This document shows, piece by piece, positions 1 to 4,889 of a DNA stretch of 10,971 nucleotides. Every line of letters begins with the position of its first letter. Position 1 is the first letter of the stretch. Position numbers and translations under genes: made by a program. Origin of the DNA: Candidatus Moraniibacteriota bacterium (GTDB lineage: Bacteria > Patescibacteriota > Minisyncoccia > Moranbacterales > UBA9337); the NCBI GenBank assembly GCA_003507475.1, contig DNVQ01000049.1, forward strand, positions 1-10,971. The letters run 5' to 3'. Under the pieces are notes generated by a model. That model was not told where the DNA came from. It did not search any database and saw nothing but the letters and a program-made list of their open reading frames with translations.

Positions 1-105
1 GGCGGAGATGTGGATAATTTTAAAAAATTGGCTACTGATAATTTGTACAAAGAAATGAAGGGAGAAGTTGTGGGTAAGTTGGGAATAAATGAATCTTTGA
101 ATTAA
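1..105 (+). CDS. C-terminal end of an unidentified protein (partial)
   Basis: Frame 1 is open from the window edge to a TAA at 103-105 and encodes the last 34 residues of a protein whose start lies outside the window. The tail is charged and helical-looking (..FKKLATDNLYKEMKGEVVGKLG..). I do not recognise the family. A rho-independent terminator follows at 180-230, which agrees with a real gene ending here. Coding status is likely but rests only on the open frame and the terminator. Confidence 0.55.
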   Translation, partial: GGDVDNFKKLATDNLYKEMKGEVVGKLGINESLN

Positions 106-179
106 TATGCGAATATATCATTTACAACGTGGTAAAAACTAAGTACTTGATTTATTTCATAAATAATATATAATTGTTT

Positions 180-230
180 TTGTTGGCTTTTGTGCCGAGA
201 ATCTTGATTAATAAAGCCAGCAATTTTTAT
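180..230 (+). terminator. Rho-independent terminator after the first gene
   Basis: An 11-bp stem (180-190 TTGTTGGCTTT with 213-223 AAAGCCAGCAA, one G-T wobble) encloses a 22-base loop and is followed at once by TTTTTAT. It lies 75 bases after the stop of the leftmost gene and upstream of tRNA-Asn. Confidence 0.7.
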
Positions 231-237
231 ATTAAAG

Positions 238-281
238 TCCTCCTTTCCAACTTTGGAGGGGGAAATTAAAAAGGGGGTGGG
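238..281. repeat. C-rich/G-rich imperfect palindrome (possible dispersed repeat)
   Basis: A C-rich stretch (CCTCC at 239-243) is followed after a short loop by GGAGGGGG at 255-262 and then by a second G-run (GGGGGTGGG, 273-281). The composition stands out against very A+T-rich surroundings and resembles the element at 1192-1236. Short palindromes of this type recur in some CPR genomes. Membership of a family cannot be tested from one window. Confidence 0.4.
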
Positions 282-303
282 TTATGTATTAATTTTTTAA
301 AAT

Positions 304-330
304 TTGATTAATAAATTATTTGTTAATCAA
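304..330. promoter_or_regulatory. Perfect inverted repeat upstream of tRNA-Asn
   Basis: TTGATTAA (304-311) and TTAATCAA (323-330) form a perfect 8-bp inverted repeat with an 11-base spacer, about 50 bases upstream of the tRNA. A protein-binding site is possible, but in DNA this A+T-rich chance is a real alternative. No clear sigma70 promoter for the tRNA is visible; TTGAAA at 333-338 and TATAAA at 360-365 are too far apart. Confidence 0.25.
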
Positions 331-382
331 TATTGAAAATTTAGCCCAGTTAAATAGGATATAAATTTAACGGGCCAAGCAT

Positions 383-457
383 TCCGCGATAGCTCAGTGG
401 TAGAGCAGTTGGCTGTTAACCAATTGGTCGGGGGTTCGAATCCCTCTCGCGGAGCCA
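383..457 (+). tRNA. tRNA-Asn (anticodon GTT), CCA encoded
   Basis: The cloverleaf is complete. The acceptor stem TCCGCGA (383-389) pairs with TCGCGGA (447-453), followed by discriminator G454 and an encoded CCA at 455-457. The D arm carries AGCTCAGTGGTAGAGC. The anticodon stem is 408-412 with 420-424 around loop CTGTTAA (413-419), so the anticodon is GTT at 415-417. The T arm contains GGTTCGAATCC. It decodes Asn AAC/AAU. Its 3' end and flank are partly copied elsewhere in the window (1026-1059 and 3169-3191), which suggests use as an integration target. Confidence 0.97.
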
Positions 458-458
458 C

Positions 459-478
459 GAAAAACTCAAAAAAGACTA
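459..478 (+). repeat. Direct repeat, copy 1 (tRNA-Asn 3' flank)
   Basis: The 20-base word GAAAAACTCAAAAAAGACTA starts two bases after the tRNA CCA end and recurs exactly at 1040-1059, in the same orientation and 581 bp away. The pair brackets the GIY-YIG gene. Duplication of a tRNA downstream flank is the usual scar of insertion at a tRNA 3' end. Confidence 0.7.
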
Positions 479-502
479 CCTTATTCAGGATAGTCTTTTT
501 TT
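468..502 (+). terminator. Rho-independent terminator of tRNA-Asn
   Basis: GACTA-CC (474-480) pairs with GG-(A)-TAGTC (488-495) with one bulged base, extended by flanking A-run/T-run pairing and ending in seven T (496-502). It begins 11 bases after the CCA end. A near copy with the same A-run and stem lies at 1049-1081. Confidence 0.75.
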
Positions 503-557
503 CGTCTCGTGGCGTGCCAGATTTTACAAAATTAGATAATGGCAACTTTTTTGTTAG

Positions 558-573
558 TTTTTCGTGGCCACGA
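558..573. repeat. TTTTTCGTGGCCA repeat with a 12-bp palindrome
   Basis: TTTTTCGTGGCCA (558-570) recurs exactly at 987-999, and shorter versions (TTTTCGTGG) occur near 611-619. Within this copy TCGTGGCCACGA (562-573) is a perfect 12-bp palindrome. The word is related to the reverse complement of the tRNA-Asn tail and flank (GAGCCACGAAAAA). The repeats therefore fill both flanks of the GIY-YIG gene with tail-derived sequence. Confidence 0.45.
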
Positions 574-626
574 GGGGCGTGATAATTATGAAATAATTAT
601 TTTGCGTCCTTTTCGTGGTTTTTACA

Positions 627-635
627 TGATATAAT
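627..635 (+). promoter_or_regulatory. Extended -10 promoter for the GIY-YIG gene
   Basis: TGATATAAT matches the extended -10 form TGn-TATAAT exactly. It lies 28 bases upstream of the GIY-YIG start, and no good -35 box is present at normal spacing, as is common for extended -10 promoters. Assignment is by consensus only. Confidence 0.5.
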
Positions 636-663
636 AAAAACATAATTCGTAATAAAGATATTT

Positions 664-933
664 ATGTATTACGTCTATGTTCTAGAGTGTGCAGATGATA
701 GTTCTTGGTATATTGGATATACTAAAGATTTAAGAACTCGCTTAAAAGATCATCAAAACAAAAGAGGGCGCAGAACCACGGCGATGAAAAATAATTTAAA
801 TCTAATTTATTACGAAGCATATATTGAAAAGTTAGATGCCATGGGAAGAGAAAAGTTTCTCAAAGGTGGTTCTGGTAGAACTTATCTTAAAAAACAATTA
901 AAGCATTATTTTGAAAAAAATATTCAATTGTGA
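664..933 (+). CDS. GIY-YIG nuclease family protein (small, single-domain)
   Basis: The 89-residue product is a stand-alone GIY-YIG domain of the UvrC-N/YhbQ-like type. The two signature strands are Y-V-Y at residues 3-5 and Y-I-G at 16-18. R26 and H30 follow on the first helix, and E63 in R-E-K-F-L-K is the expected metal-binding glutamate, followed by the usual G-x-G-R-x-x-L-K tail (69-76). All catalytic positions appear intact, so it should be able to cut DNA. No extra DNA-binding domain is present. The gene uses ATG without a clear Shine-Dalgarno site, behind an extended -10 promoter. It lies between two copies of the tRNA-Asn flank, and a terminator follows at 1049. Such proteins are frequent in CPR genomes, their cellular role is mostly unproven, and repair or mobile-element functions are both possible. 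Confidence 0.93.
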   Translation: MYYVYVLECADDSSWYIGYTKDLRTRLKDHQNKRGRRTTAMKNNLNLIYYEAYIEKLDAMGREKFLKGGSGRTYLKKQLKHYFEKNIQL

Positions 934-1025
934 TGATTTGAAAGTCGGAGTGATGCGCCTAAGCGTCACGAGATGAGCGAAGCGAATTTTTCGTGGCCAT
1001 TTTAGGGGGGGCAGATTTTTTATCG

Positions 1026-1036
1026 CGTGGCTCCGC
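1026..1036 (-). repeat. Inverted copy of the tRNA-Asn tail
   Basis: CGTGGCTCCGC is the exact reverse complement of 449-459, which covers the end of the tRNA acceptor stem, the discriminator, the CCA and two flanking bases. It lies four bases before the second copy of the direct repeat. The combination places an inverted tail next to a direct-orientation flank. Confidence 0.6.
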
Positions 1037-1039
1037 TAT

Positions 1040-1059
1040 GAAAAACTCAAAAAAGACTA
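1040..1059 (+). repeat. Direct repeat, copy 2 (tRNA-Asn flank)
   Basis: This is an exact 20-base copy of 459-478. It leads into the same kind of hairpin and T-run as the tRNA terminator, so the duplicated segment effectively includes a terminator. Confidence 0.7.
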
Positions 1060-1081
1060 TCTTTGTAGGATAGTTTTTTTA
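1049..1081 (+). terminator. Rho-independent terminator (duplicate of the tRNA-Asn terminator)
   Basis: ACTATC (1056-1061) pairs with GATAGT (1069-1074) around TTTGTAG, with an upstream A-run and a following T-run. It probably ends transcription from the GIY-YIG gene. The stretch 934-1246 holds no gene: it contains the 987-999 repeat, the tail copies, this terminator and a C/G-rich hairpin. Confidence 0.65.
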
Positions 1082-1191
1082 TTTTGAAAATTTATTTAAT
1101 ACTTGAGCGTATTATATGTTGATTGATGTTTTGATTTGTTTTATTAATGTTCGCGAAAGATGTGATGGGGTAAATAAAGCGTATAACATTT

Positions 1192-1236
1192 TCCCTCTCC
1201 CCAGCCCTCCCCCAAAGGGGGAGGGGGTGTAGGGAT
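1192..1236. repeat. Strong C/G-rich hairpin element upstream of the reductase gene
   Basis: CCCTCCCCC (1205-1213) and GGGGGAGGG (1217-1225) form a perfect 9-bp stem with an AAA loop, flanked by CCCTCTCC and GGTGTAGGG. It ends about 20 bases before the start codon at 1247. It resembles the element at 238-281 and is probably a dispersed palindromic repeat. In the mRNA it could hinder translation, or it could end transcription coming from the left, although no T-run follows. Confidence 0.5.
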
Positions 1237-1246
1237 ATAAAAATAT

Positions 1247-1846
1247 ATGAGAAAAATTATCGTACTTACATTTATTACGCTCGATGGCGTGATGCAAGCG
1301 CCGGGCGGACCCAAGGAGGATACTTCGGGCGGATTTAAATACGGCGGATGGACGGTGCCGTATTTTGATGACTTTGCGATGAAAATTATGAATGAGCAAA
1401 TGAAGAGACCTTTTGATCTGCTTTTGGGTAGAAAAACTTATGAAATATTTGCCAGCTATTGGCCGAGCCACGAAAAAGAATGGCCTGGTATAAACGAGGC
1501 TACTAAATATGTCGCTTCAGATGATGCATCAATAAAACTTAATTGGGACAATTCTGTATTACTCAAGGGGGATGTCGCCCAGGAGGTGAAAAAGATTAAA
1601 TCACAAAACGGTCCAGATTTACAAGTTTATGGCAGTGGCAATCTTAGTCAAACTCTTTTTAAACATGATCTGGTTGATGAATTATGGTTAAAAATTTTTC
1701 CCGTCACGCTTGGCTCAGGCAAGCGTCTCTTTGCTGAGGGTACAATTCCCATGGCTTTCAAATTAATAGACAGCAAGGTTTCTCCAAAAGGTGTTATTTT
1801 TGCTAATTACGAGCGTGCAGGAGAAGTAAAAACAGGCTCCTTTTGA
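1247..1846 (+). CDS. Dihydrofolate reductase family protein (RibD C-terminal-like)
   Basis: The 199-residue product has the layout of the RibD_C/DHFR-like superfamily. It opens with a beta strand and T-L-D-G-V-M-Q-A-P-G-G (residues 11-21), then a G-G-F-x-Y-G-G-W segment (28-35). L-L-L-G-R-K-T-Y-E (58-66) is the nucleotide-binding helix start, and V-Y-G-S-G-N-L (127-133) is the second dinucleotide-binding loop. The P-V-x-L-G-S-G-K-R-L-F stretch (152-162) is typical of the family's C-terminal part. It is full length and expected to be an NAD(P)H-dependent cytosolic reductase. The substrate is unknown; this subgroup is distinct from classical FolA, and real antifolate-target activity should not be assumed. 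There is no clear Shine-Dalgarno site, and a G/C-rich hairpin sits just upstream. The next gene encodes a NADAR protein. Confidence 0.92.
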   Translation: MRKIIVLTFITLDGVMQAPGGPKEDTSGGFKYGGWTVPYFDDFAMKIMNEQMKRPFDLLLGRKTYEIFASYWPSHEKEWPGINEATKYVASDDASIKLNWDNSVLLKGDVAQEVKKIKSQNGPDLQVYGSGNLSQTLFKHDLVDELWLKIFPVTLGSGKRLFAEGTIPMAFKLIDSKVSPKGVIFANYERAGEVKTGSF

Positions 1847-1994
1847 TTTATATAATCAATAAGCTATGTTACTAAAATAATATTGGAATTTTAAGGATTT
1901 AATTAATCTTATTATTTGTCTTGTAATTATAAATTTTTTATGTTATTTTTATACTTCAATTGGATAGTACCTAATAATTAAATCTTTCAAGATT

Positions 1995-2003
1995 AAGGGA
2001 GGT
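1995..2003 (+). promoter_or_regulatory. Strong ribosome binding site of the NADAR gene
   Basis: AAGGGAGGT lies seven bases before the ATG at 2011 and fixes that start. Most other genes in the window lack such a site, so this gene and the next one (2799) stand out. Confidence 0.75.
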
Positions 2004-2010
2004 ATTTGAA

Positions 2011-2688
2011 ATGATTAATATCAGCAGTAAGTCAGATGGTGTGGCTGGAAGGTTGTCTAATTTTACTTCTCGTTTGTTTTTCTTTGACGGTGTTCCTTGC
2101 GCATCCCTGGAGGGACCTATTCAGGCTGTTAAATTTGAAGATCCTGAAATTCAAAGAGAGATTTGTATGCTATCTGGCAGAGAGGCAAAATTAAGAGGTA
2201 GAGAAAAAAATGAATCATGGCAAGCTACGCAGATTCTCTGGTGGTTGGGAGAAAAAGTCCCTCGTGATTCTGTGAAATATCAGGAACGATTGGATAGACT
2301 TTATGATGCGGTTGCTCAGCTTTCGGAATTTCAAACTGAACTGCTTGCTACTGGTAATGAAGTTCTTTGTCATACCGTTGGAGAAAAAGATCCAAGGAAG
2401 ACTGTCATGACCGAAGAAGAATTTTGTTCTAGGCTCATGAGAAAAAGAGAGGAGCTGCGAAAAAATCTTGTCGAATGGACAGTGATGGAAATAGATGCGG
2501 CGGCAACAATGATTGAAAAGGATGGAACAGAAGCTTTCCAAAGAGTTTCGGAGCTTTATGGAGAGAAAGTAGCCACAATTCTTATCGTGGCTCATATCAG
2601 AAGAAGTTTGGGCTCCATGAGAACATATCCTCCCGAAGTCAGTATTAGTAAAATGGTGAATGAGAAAATGAAGAGATTGTGTGGTTAA
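2011..2688 (+). CDS. NADAR (YbiA-like) family protein with C-terminal extension
   Basis: The 225-residue product carries a NADAR domain over about residues 5-150. S-N-F (16-18) opens the pocket, and F-D-G-V (25-28) leads into the hallmark E34-x-x-x-Q38-x-x-K41-F42. E-A-K-L-R-G follows (58-63), and L-L-A-T-G-N-E-V-L with D127 forms the late motif, then T-E-E-E-F-C-S-R-L (134-142). This family is known to cleave N-glycosidic bonds. YbiA acts on early riboflavin intermediates, and other members remove ADP-ribose from guanine or sense NAD-derived nucleotides. The pattern resembles a subgroup distinct from YbiA that lacks the late D-x-x-W-G motif. Residues 151-225 form a helical extension of unknown role. 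A strong Shine-Dalgarno site supports the start. No DarT-type partner is visible. The substrate is unknown. Confidence 0.85.
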   Translation: MINISSKSDGVAGRLSNFTSRLFFFDGVPCASLEGPIQAVKFEDPEIQREICMLSGREAKLRGREKNESWQATQILWWLGEKVPRDSVKYQERLDRLYDAVAQLSEFQTELLATGNEVLCHTVGEKDPRKTVMTEEEFCSRLMRKREELRKNLVEWTVMEIDAAATMIEKDGTEAFQRVSELYGEKVATILIVAHIRRSLGSMRTYPPEVSISKMVNEKMKRLCG

Positions 2689-2693
2689 GTTAA

Positions 2694-2727
2694 AACCCAC
2701 CCAGCAGGAATCCCTGCGTTGGCGGTG
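2694..2727 (+). promoter_or_regulatory. Structured spacer between the NADAR gene and the small gene
   Basis: GCAGG (2704-2708) pairs with CCTGC (2713-2717), and the outer C-rich CCCACC (2697-2702) faces GGCGGTGG (2721-2728), so a longer irregular stem is possible. The spacer is much richer in G+C than the DNA nearby. No T-run follows, so this looks like an RNA leader or processing element and not a terminator. Confidence 0.35.
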
Positions 2728-2743
2728 GCATAAGGAGTGGCCA

Positions 2744-2797
2744 ATGAAGGGATTTAAGATAAATTCGAAACATATAATCAACTCCAGGAGGAAGTGA
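2744..2797 (+). CDS. Possible 17-codon leader ORF coupled to the next gene
   Basis: AAGGAG (2732-2737) lies six bases before an ATG at 2744, which opens 17 codons ending in TGA at 2795-2797. The stop is one base before the ATG of the next gene. The last codons are AGG-AGG-AAG, and the two AGG codons also form the Shine-Dalgarno site of the next gene (2786-2791). Ribosomes translating the short ORF would cover that site, so coupling or attenuation is plausible. It could also be chance; no protein evidence is available. Confidence 0.4.
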   Translation: MKGFKINSKHIINSRRK

Positions 2798-2798
2798 T

Positions 2799-3005
2799 AT
2801 GAGTAATTATGTTGATACGGATATGGTATCTCTAGTAGAACAAGCAGCTCAAGCCAGGGGTGATGAAGAGATTCCAGAGAAATTTATCGTAGAAGCTTTG
2901 AAAAAAATTAATTCAGGGGAAAGGGATGTCCCGCGGTATCCAGGAGGAAGTCCTTCCCCAAGGGCCGTATACGAACTGGCAGTAGAATTGATGAAAGAAC
3001 ATTAA
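2799..3005 (+). CDS. Small hypothetical protein (68 aa)
   Basis: I do not recognise the family. The product is short, acidic and mostly helical: V-S-L-V-E-Q-A-A-Q-A-R at 10-20, F-I-V-E-A-L-K-K-I at 29-37, a turn rich in Pro, Gly and Ser at 45-53 (P-R-Y-P-G-G-S-P-S), then A-V-Y-E-L-A-V-E-L-M-K at 56-66. No membrane segment or catalytic motif is visible. AGGAGG at 2786-2791, seven bases before the ATG, and a strong terminator at 3035 support it as a real gene. It follows the NADAR gene by 110 bases and probably shares its transcript. A role as a small partner of the NADAR protein is only a guess from position. Confidence 0.75.
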   Translation: MSNYVDTDMVSLVEQAAQARGDEEIPEKFIVEALKKINSGERDVPRYPGGSPSPRAVYELAVELMKEH

Positions 3006-3034
3006 GGCAATGTCTGTAATGTTTTAAGAAATCC

Positions 3035-3075
3035 AAACCCACCACAGAGAACATATCTGCTTGGTGGGTTTTCTG
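3035..3075 (+). terminator. Rho-independent terminator of the NADAR/small-gene operon
   Basis: AAACCCACCA (3035-3044) pairs perfectly with TGGTGGGTTT (3062-3071), with an inner CAGA/TCTG pairing, and TTCTGATTTT follows. The A-run on the left could make it work in both directions. Confidence 0.85.
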
Positions 3076-3081
3076 ATTTTA

Positions 3082-3170
3082 TAGCAACCCTTCTATTTCT
3101 TATAATGATTATTTAATATTTGAATAAGAATTAATGAGATTGATAGTTTAAAACTTGGACTGCTTTTCGA
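3082..3170 (-). pseudogene. Left 89-bp direct repeat: decayed 3' end of an unrecognised gene
   Basis: This segment matches 6901-6989 at 65 of 89 positions without gaps. On the minus strand it reads W-L-E-K-Q-S-K-F, then a stop, and then a decayed version of the tail still open in the right copy (N-L-I-N-S-Y-S-N-I-K against N-L-I-D-S-Y-P-N-I-E). Three further in-frame stops follow. Several differences between the copies are synonymous (CTT/CTC, ATC/ATT), which points to former coding sequence. The parent gene is not in the window and I cannot name it. With the right copy it brackets the KAP-HEPN island. Confidence 0.65.
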
Positions 3171-3191
3171 GCCACGCAAAACTCAAGAAAT
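3169..3191. repeat. tRNA-Asn-tail-like sequence at the left island edge
   Basis: GAGCCACGCAAAACTCAAGAA matches the tRNA-Asn tail and flank at 452-472 (GAGCCACGAAAAACTCAAAAA) at all but two positions. It adjoins the left 89-bp repeat and could be an attachment-site remnant of an element that used tRNA-Asn. Confidence 0.5.
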
Positions 3192-3283
3192 ATATTTAAT
3201 GATTATGTATTAGAAAATTAGAACAATATGCGGGCATAGGTACTGCTTTAGGTAAATTATTATTAATGTTCCGAGGTTGTTAT

Positions 3284-3478
3284 ATGTATGGGAATGGGTC
3301 CCAGGAGTATTTAAATGTTTTGATTGGTGAATTTATTAAATTTAAACTTAAAAAAGGTTATAAACAAAGGACTCTTAGGAGTTTACTCAATAAAATAATC
3401 GTTATTTTGAATAGAATTAAAGATAACAATAATCGGGGTTCTTTTAGCGGTAGAGTCTTTTTTTTACTTGCTTTATAG
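3284..3478 (+). CDS. Doubtful small ORF upstream of the KAP gene
   Basis: The frame is open from 3203. ATG codons exist at 3266 and 3284; I prefer 3284 because GAGG (3273-3276) lies seven bases before it. The 64-residue product would be basic and helical in the middle (E-F-I-K-F-K-L-K-K-G-Y-K-Q-R) with a hydrophobic end. No family is recognised. It could be a small first gene of the island, a remnant of a larger gene (the frame upstream of the ATG also reads like protein, A-G-I-G-T-A-L-G-K), or noise. Confidence 0.3.
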   Translation: MYGNGSQEYLNVLIGEFIKFKLKKGYKQRTLRSLLNKIIVILNRIKDNNNRGSFSGRVFFLLAL

Positions 3479-3521
3479 TTGCTTAAAGGTGTAGACTAAT
3501 TGAAAGCTAATTTATTTAAGT

Positions 3522-4889
3522 ATGAAAATTTTTAGTTATTTTTTGGTTGATATTATCTTGACGGTGCTGTATATATGCACTTGTCTTTTTTGGTTTTTTC
3601 CAGTGAAATTTATTCAATATGGTATGTGGGTGGTTTTAATTGCGGGCTTCTTTCTTATCGCTGTGTTATGGATGTTAGATATAGGAAAGTATAAAAAGAT
3701 AAAGATTAAAAAAATACGAAAGGAGGGCAAGGCTATTTTTTTAGATGATAGAGAAATTTGTAATTCTAAAGAAGATGAATTGGGATTTCGTGAAGATGCA
3801 ATAAGGTTTGCTAGAGATGTTTTAAATGGAAACTCGAGCAATCCTATAGTGTTTGGTTTGGATGCTCCTTGGGGAAGTGGAAAATCAAGTTATTTAAATA
3901 TATGTGAAAATGACGTATGGTATAAACAATCTGATTTAATAGTATTTCGCTTCAAGCCTGTATTATACAATACTAAAAATCAAGACCTTTTTGCAGTATT
4001 TATTGAGGAATTTGTAAGGATGTTGAATCCCTATATCGAGAAAGGTAAAGCTGATTCTCTCAAGGTGCATCTTCGAAGATATTCTCAAATTGTTCAAGGC
4101 TTTAAAATAAATATTCTAGGATTAAATATTGAGCTCAGAAATATTTTTCTTCAGTCGAGTGAAAAAACTTTGAAACAAATAGAGAATGATATAAGGGTGT
4201 TGGGAAAGAAGATAATAATTATAGTGGACGATTTGGATAGACTTTATTTGGAAGATGTTAAAGCTATGTTAAACATCGTTCGTAATGTTCTTTATATACC
4301 AAATATAACTTTTATTCTTTGTTATGATACAGATAGTATAAATGCTTTTGATACTAGTCACAAAACAATCCACACATATTCAGATATTGACCAAAAACAG
4401 ACATATTCCAAAGCAGAGCATGAAATGAACAATCAAAAAATAAATGCATATTTTGAAAAAATTGTTCAAGTCAAGAAAACCATTATACCTGATAGGGATA
4501 TGTTACATAAATATTTACGCAAGGAATTAAAAAATATTTGCAAAAAAGAGGATGAGAATTTACACAAATTTTTGGATGGAATCGCTTATTTTTTTCTTCC
4601 TGAAAACTATCCAAATTATCAAGAATTAATTGGCGATGCGAGAAAAATTAAAAGAATTGTGAATTTTTTGAGAGCAGTTGATTTGGCAAATATTGATTAT
4701 AGTGAAAGAGACATAGACCCGAAAGTTCTTTTAAAATTAGTATTGTTATACATAAATTATCCCCATGTTTTCCGCAAAGTTTATAATAGTGAAACAGGTG
4801 GTTCATCTGGTTTTTTTCCTTGGAGCGTAACGAAGACTACTCTCAACATAAGGATAATCTTCGGTATAAGAATTCAGAAAGATTTCTAA
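3522..4889 (+). CDS. KAP-family P-loop NTPase, membrane-anchored (5' part of a frameshifted gene)
   Basis: Residues about 3-26 and 35-53 form a two-helix membrane hairpin followed by a basic stretch (K-Y-K-K-I-K-I-K-K), so the rest should face the cytoplasm. Walker A is A-P-W-G-S-G-K-S-S (115-123). Walker B is I-I-I-I-V-D-D-L-D-R (231-240) with the D-D-L-D-R typical of KAP ATPases. F-I-L-C-Y-D (264-269) and Y-F-E-K-I-V-Q-V (310-317) are further KAP hallmarks, and R-K-I-K-R-I-V-N-F-L-R (374-384) supplies the C-terminal arginines. From residue 433 the frame runs into an unrelated 23-residue tail. The family continuation lies in the -1 frame from 4817, and the restored protein would be 921 residues. 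KAP NTPases include the phage-exclusion protein PifA. There is no clear Shine-Dalgarno site. Confidence 0.88.
   Translation: MKIFSYFLVDIILTVLYICTCLFWFFPVKFIQYGMWVVLIAGFFLIAVLWMLDIGKYKKIKIKKIRKEGKAIFLDDREICNSKEDELGFREDAIRFARDVLNGNSSNPIVFGLDAPWGSGKSSYLNICENDVWYKQSDLIVFRFKPVLYNTKNQDLFAVFIEEFVRMLNPYIEKGKADSLKVHLRRYSQIVQGFKINILGLNIELRNIFLQSSEKTLKQIENDIRVLGKKIIIIVDDLDRLYLEDVKAMLNIVRNVLYIPNITFILCYDTDSINAFDTSHKTIHTYSDIDQKQTYSKAEHEMNNQKINAYFEKIVQVKKTIIPDRDMLHKYLRKELKNICKKEDENLHKFLDGIAYFFLPENYPNYQELIGDARKIKRIVNFLRAVDLANIDYSERDIDPKVLLKLVLLYINYPHVFRKVYNSETGGSSGFFPWSVTKTTLNIRIIFGIRIQKDF

Noticed and set aside
204-315. TTGATTAATAAA at 204-215 and again at 304-315, exactly 100 bp apart
   Set aside because: A 12-mer made almost only of A and T is expected to recur by chance in this DNA, and the first copy lies in a terminator loop.
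327-582. Open frames on both strands across the tRNA gene, one with an R-E-G-F-E-P-P-T-N-W-L string
   Set aside because: These are translations of tRNA-Asn and its flank; the string is the well-known false protein from the antisense of a tRNA.
1451-1463. GAGCCACGAAAAA inside the reductase gene, matching the tRNA-Asn tail and flank
   Set aside because: It encodes family-compatible residues (S-H-E-K) in an intact gene, so chance is the simpler explanation than an attachment site.
1112-1471. 119-codon minus-strand frame over the start of the reductase gene
   Set aside because: It runs antisense to a well-supported CDS and through a low-complexity G/C hairpin; no domain is recognisable.
2215-2781. 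188-codon minus-strand frame opposite the NADAR gene
   Set aside because: It is antisense to a gene with clear family motifs and a strong ribosome site; the product is Cys/His/Phe-rich and not protein-like.
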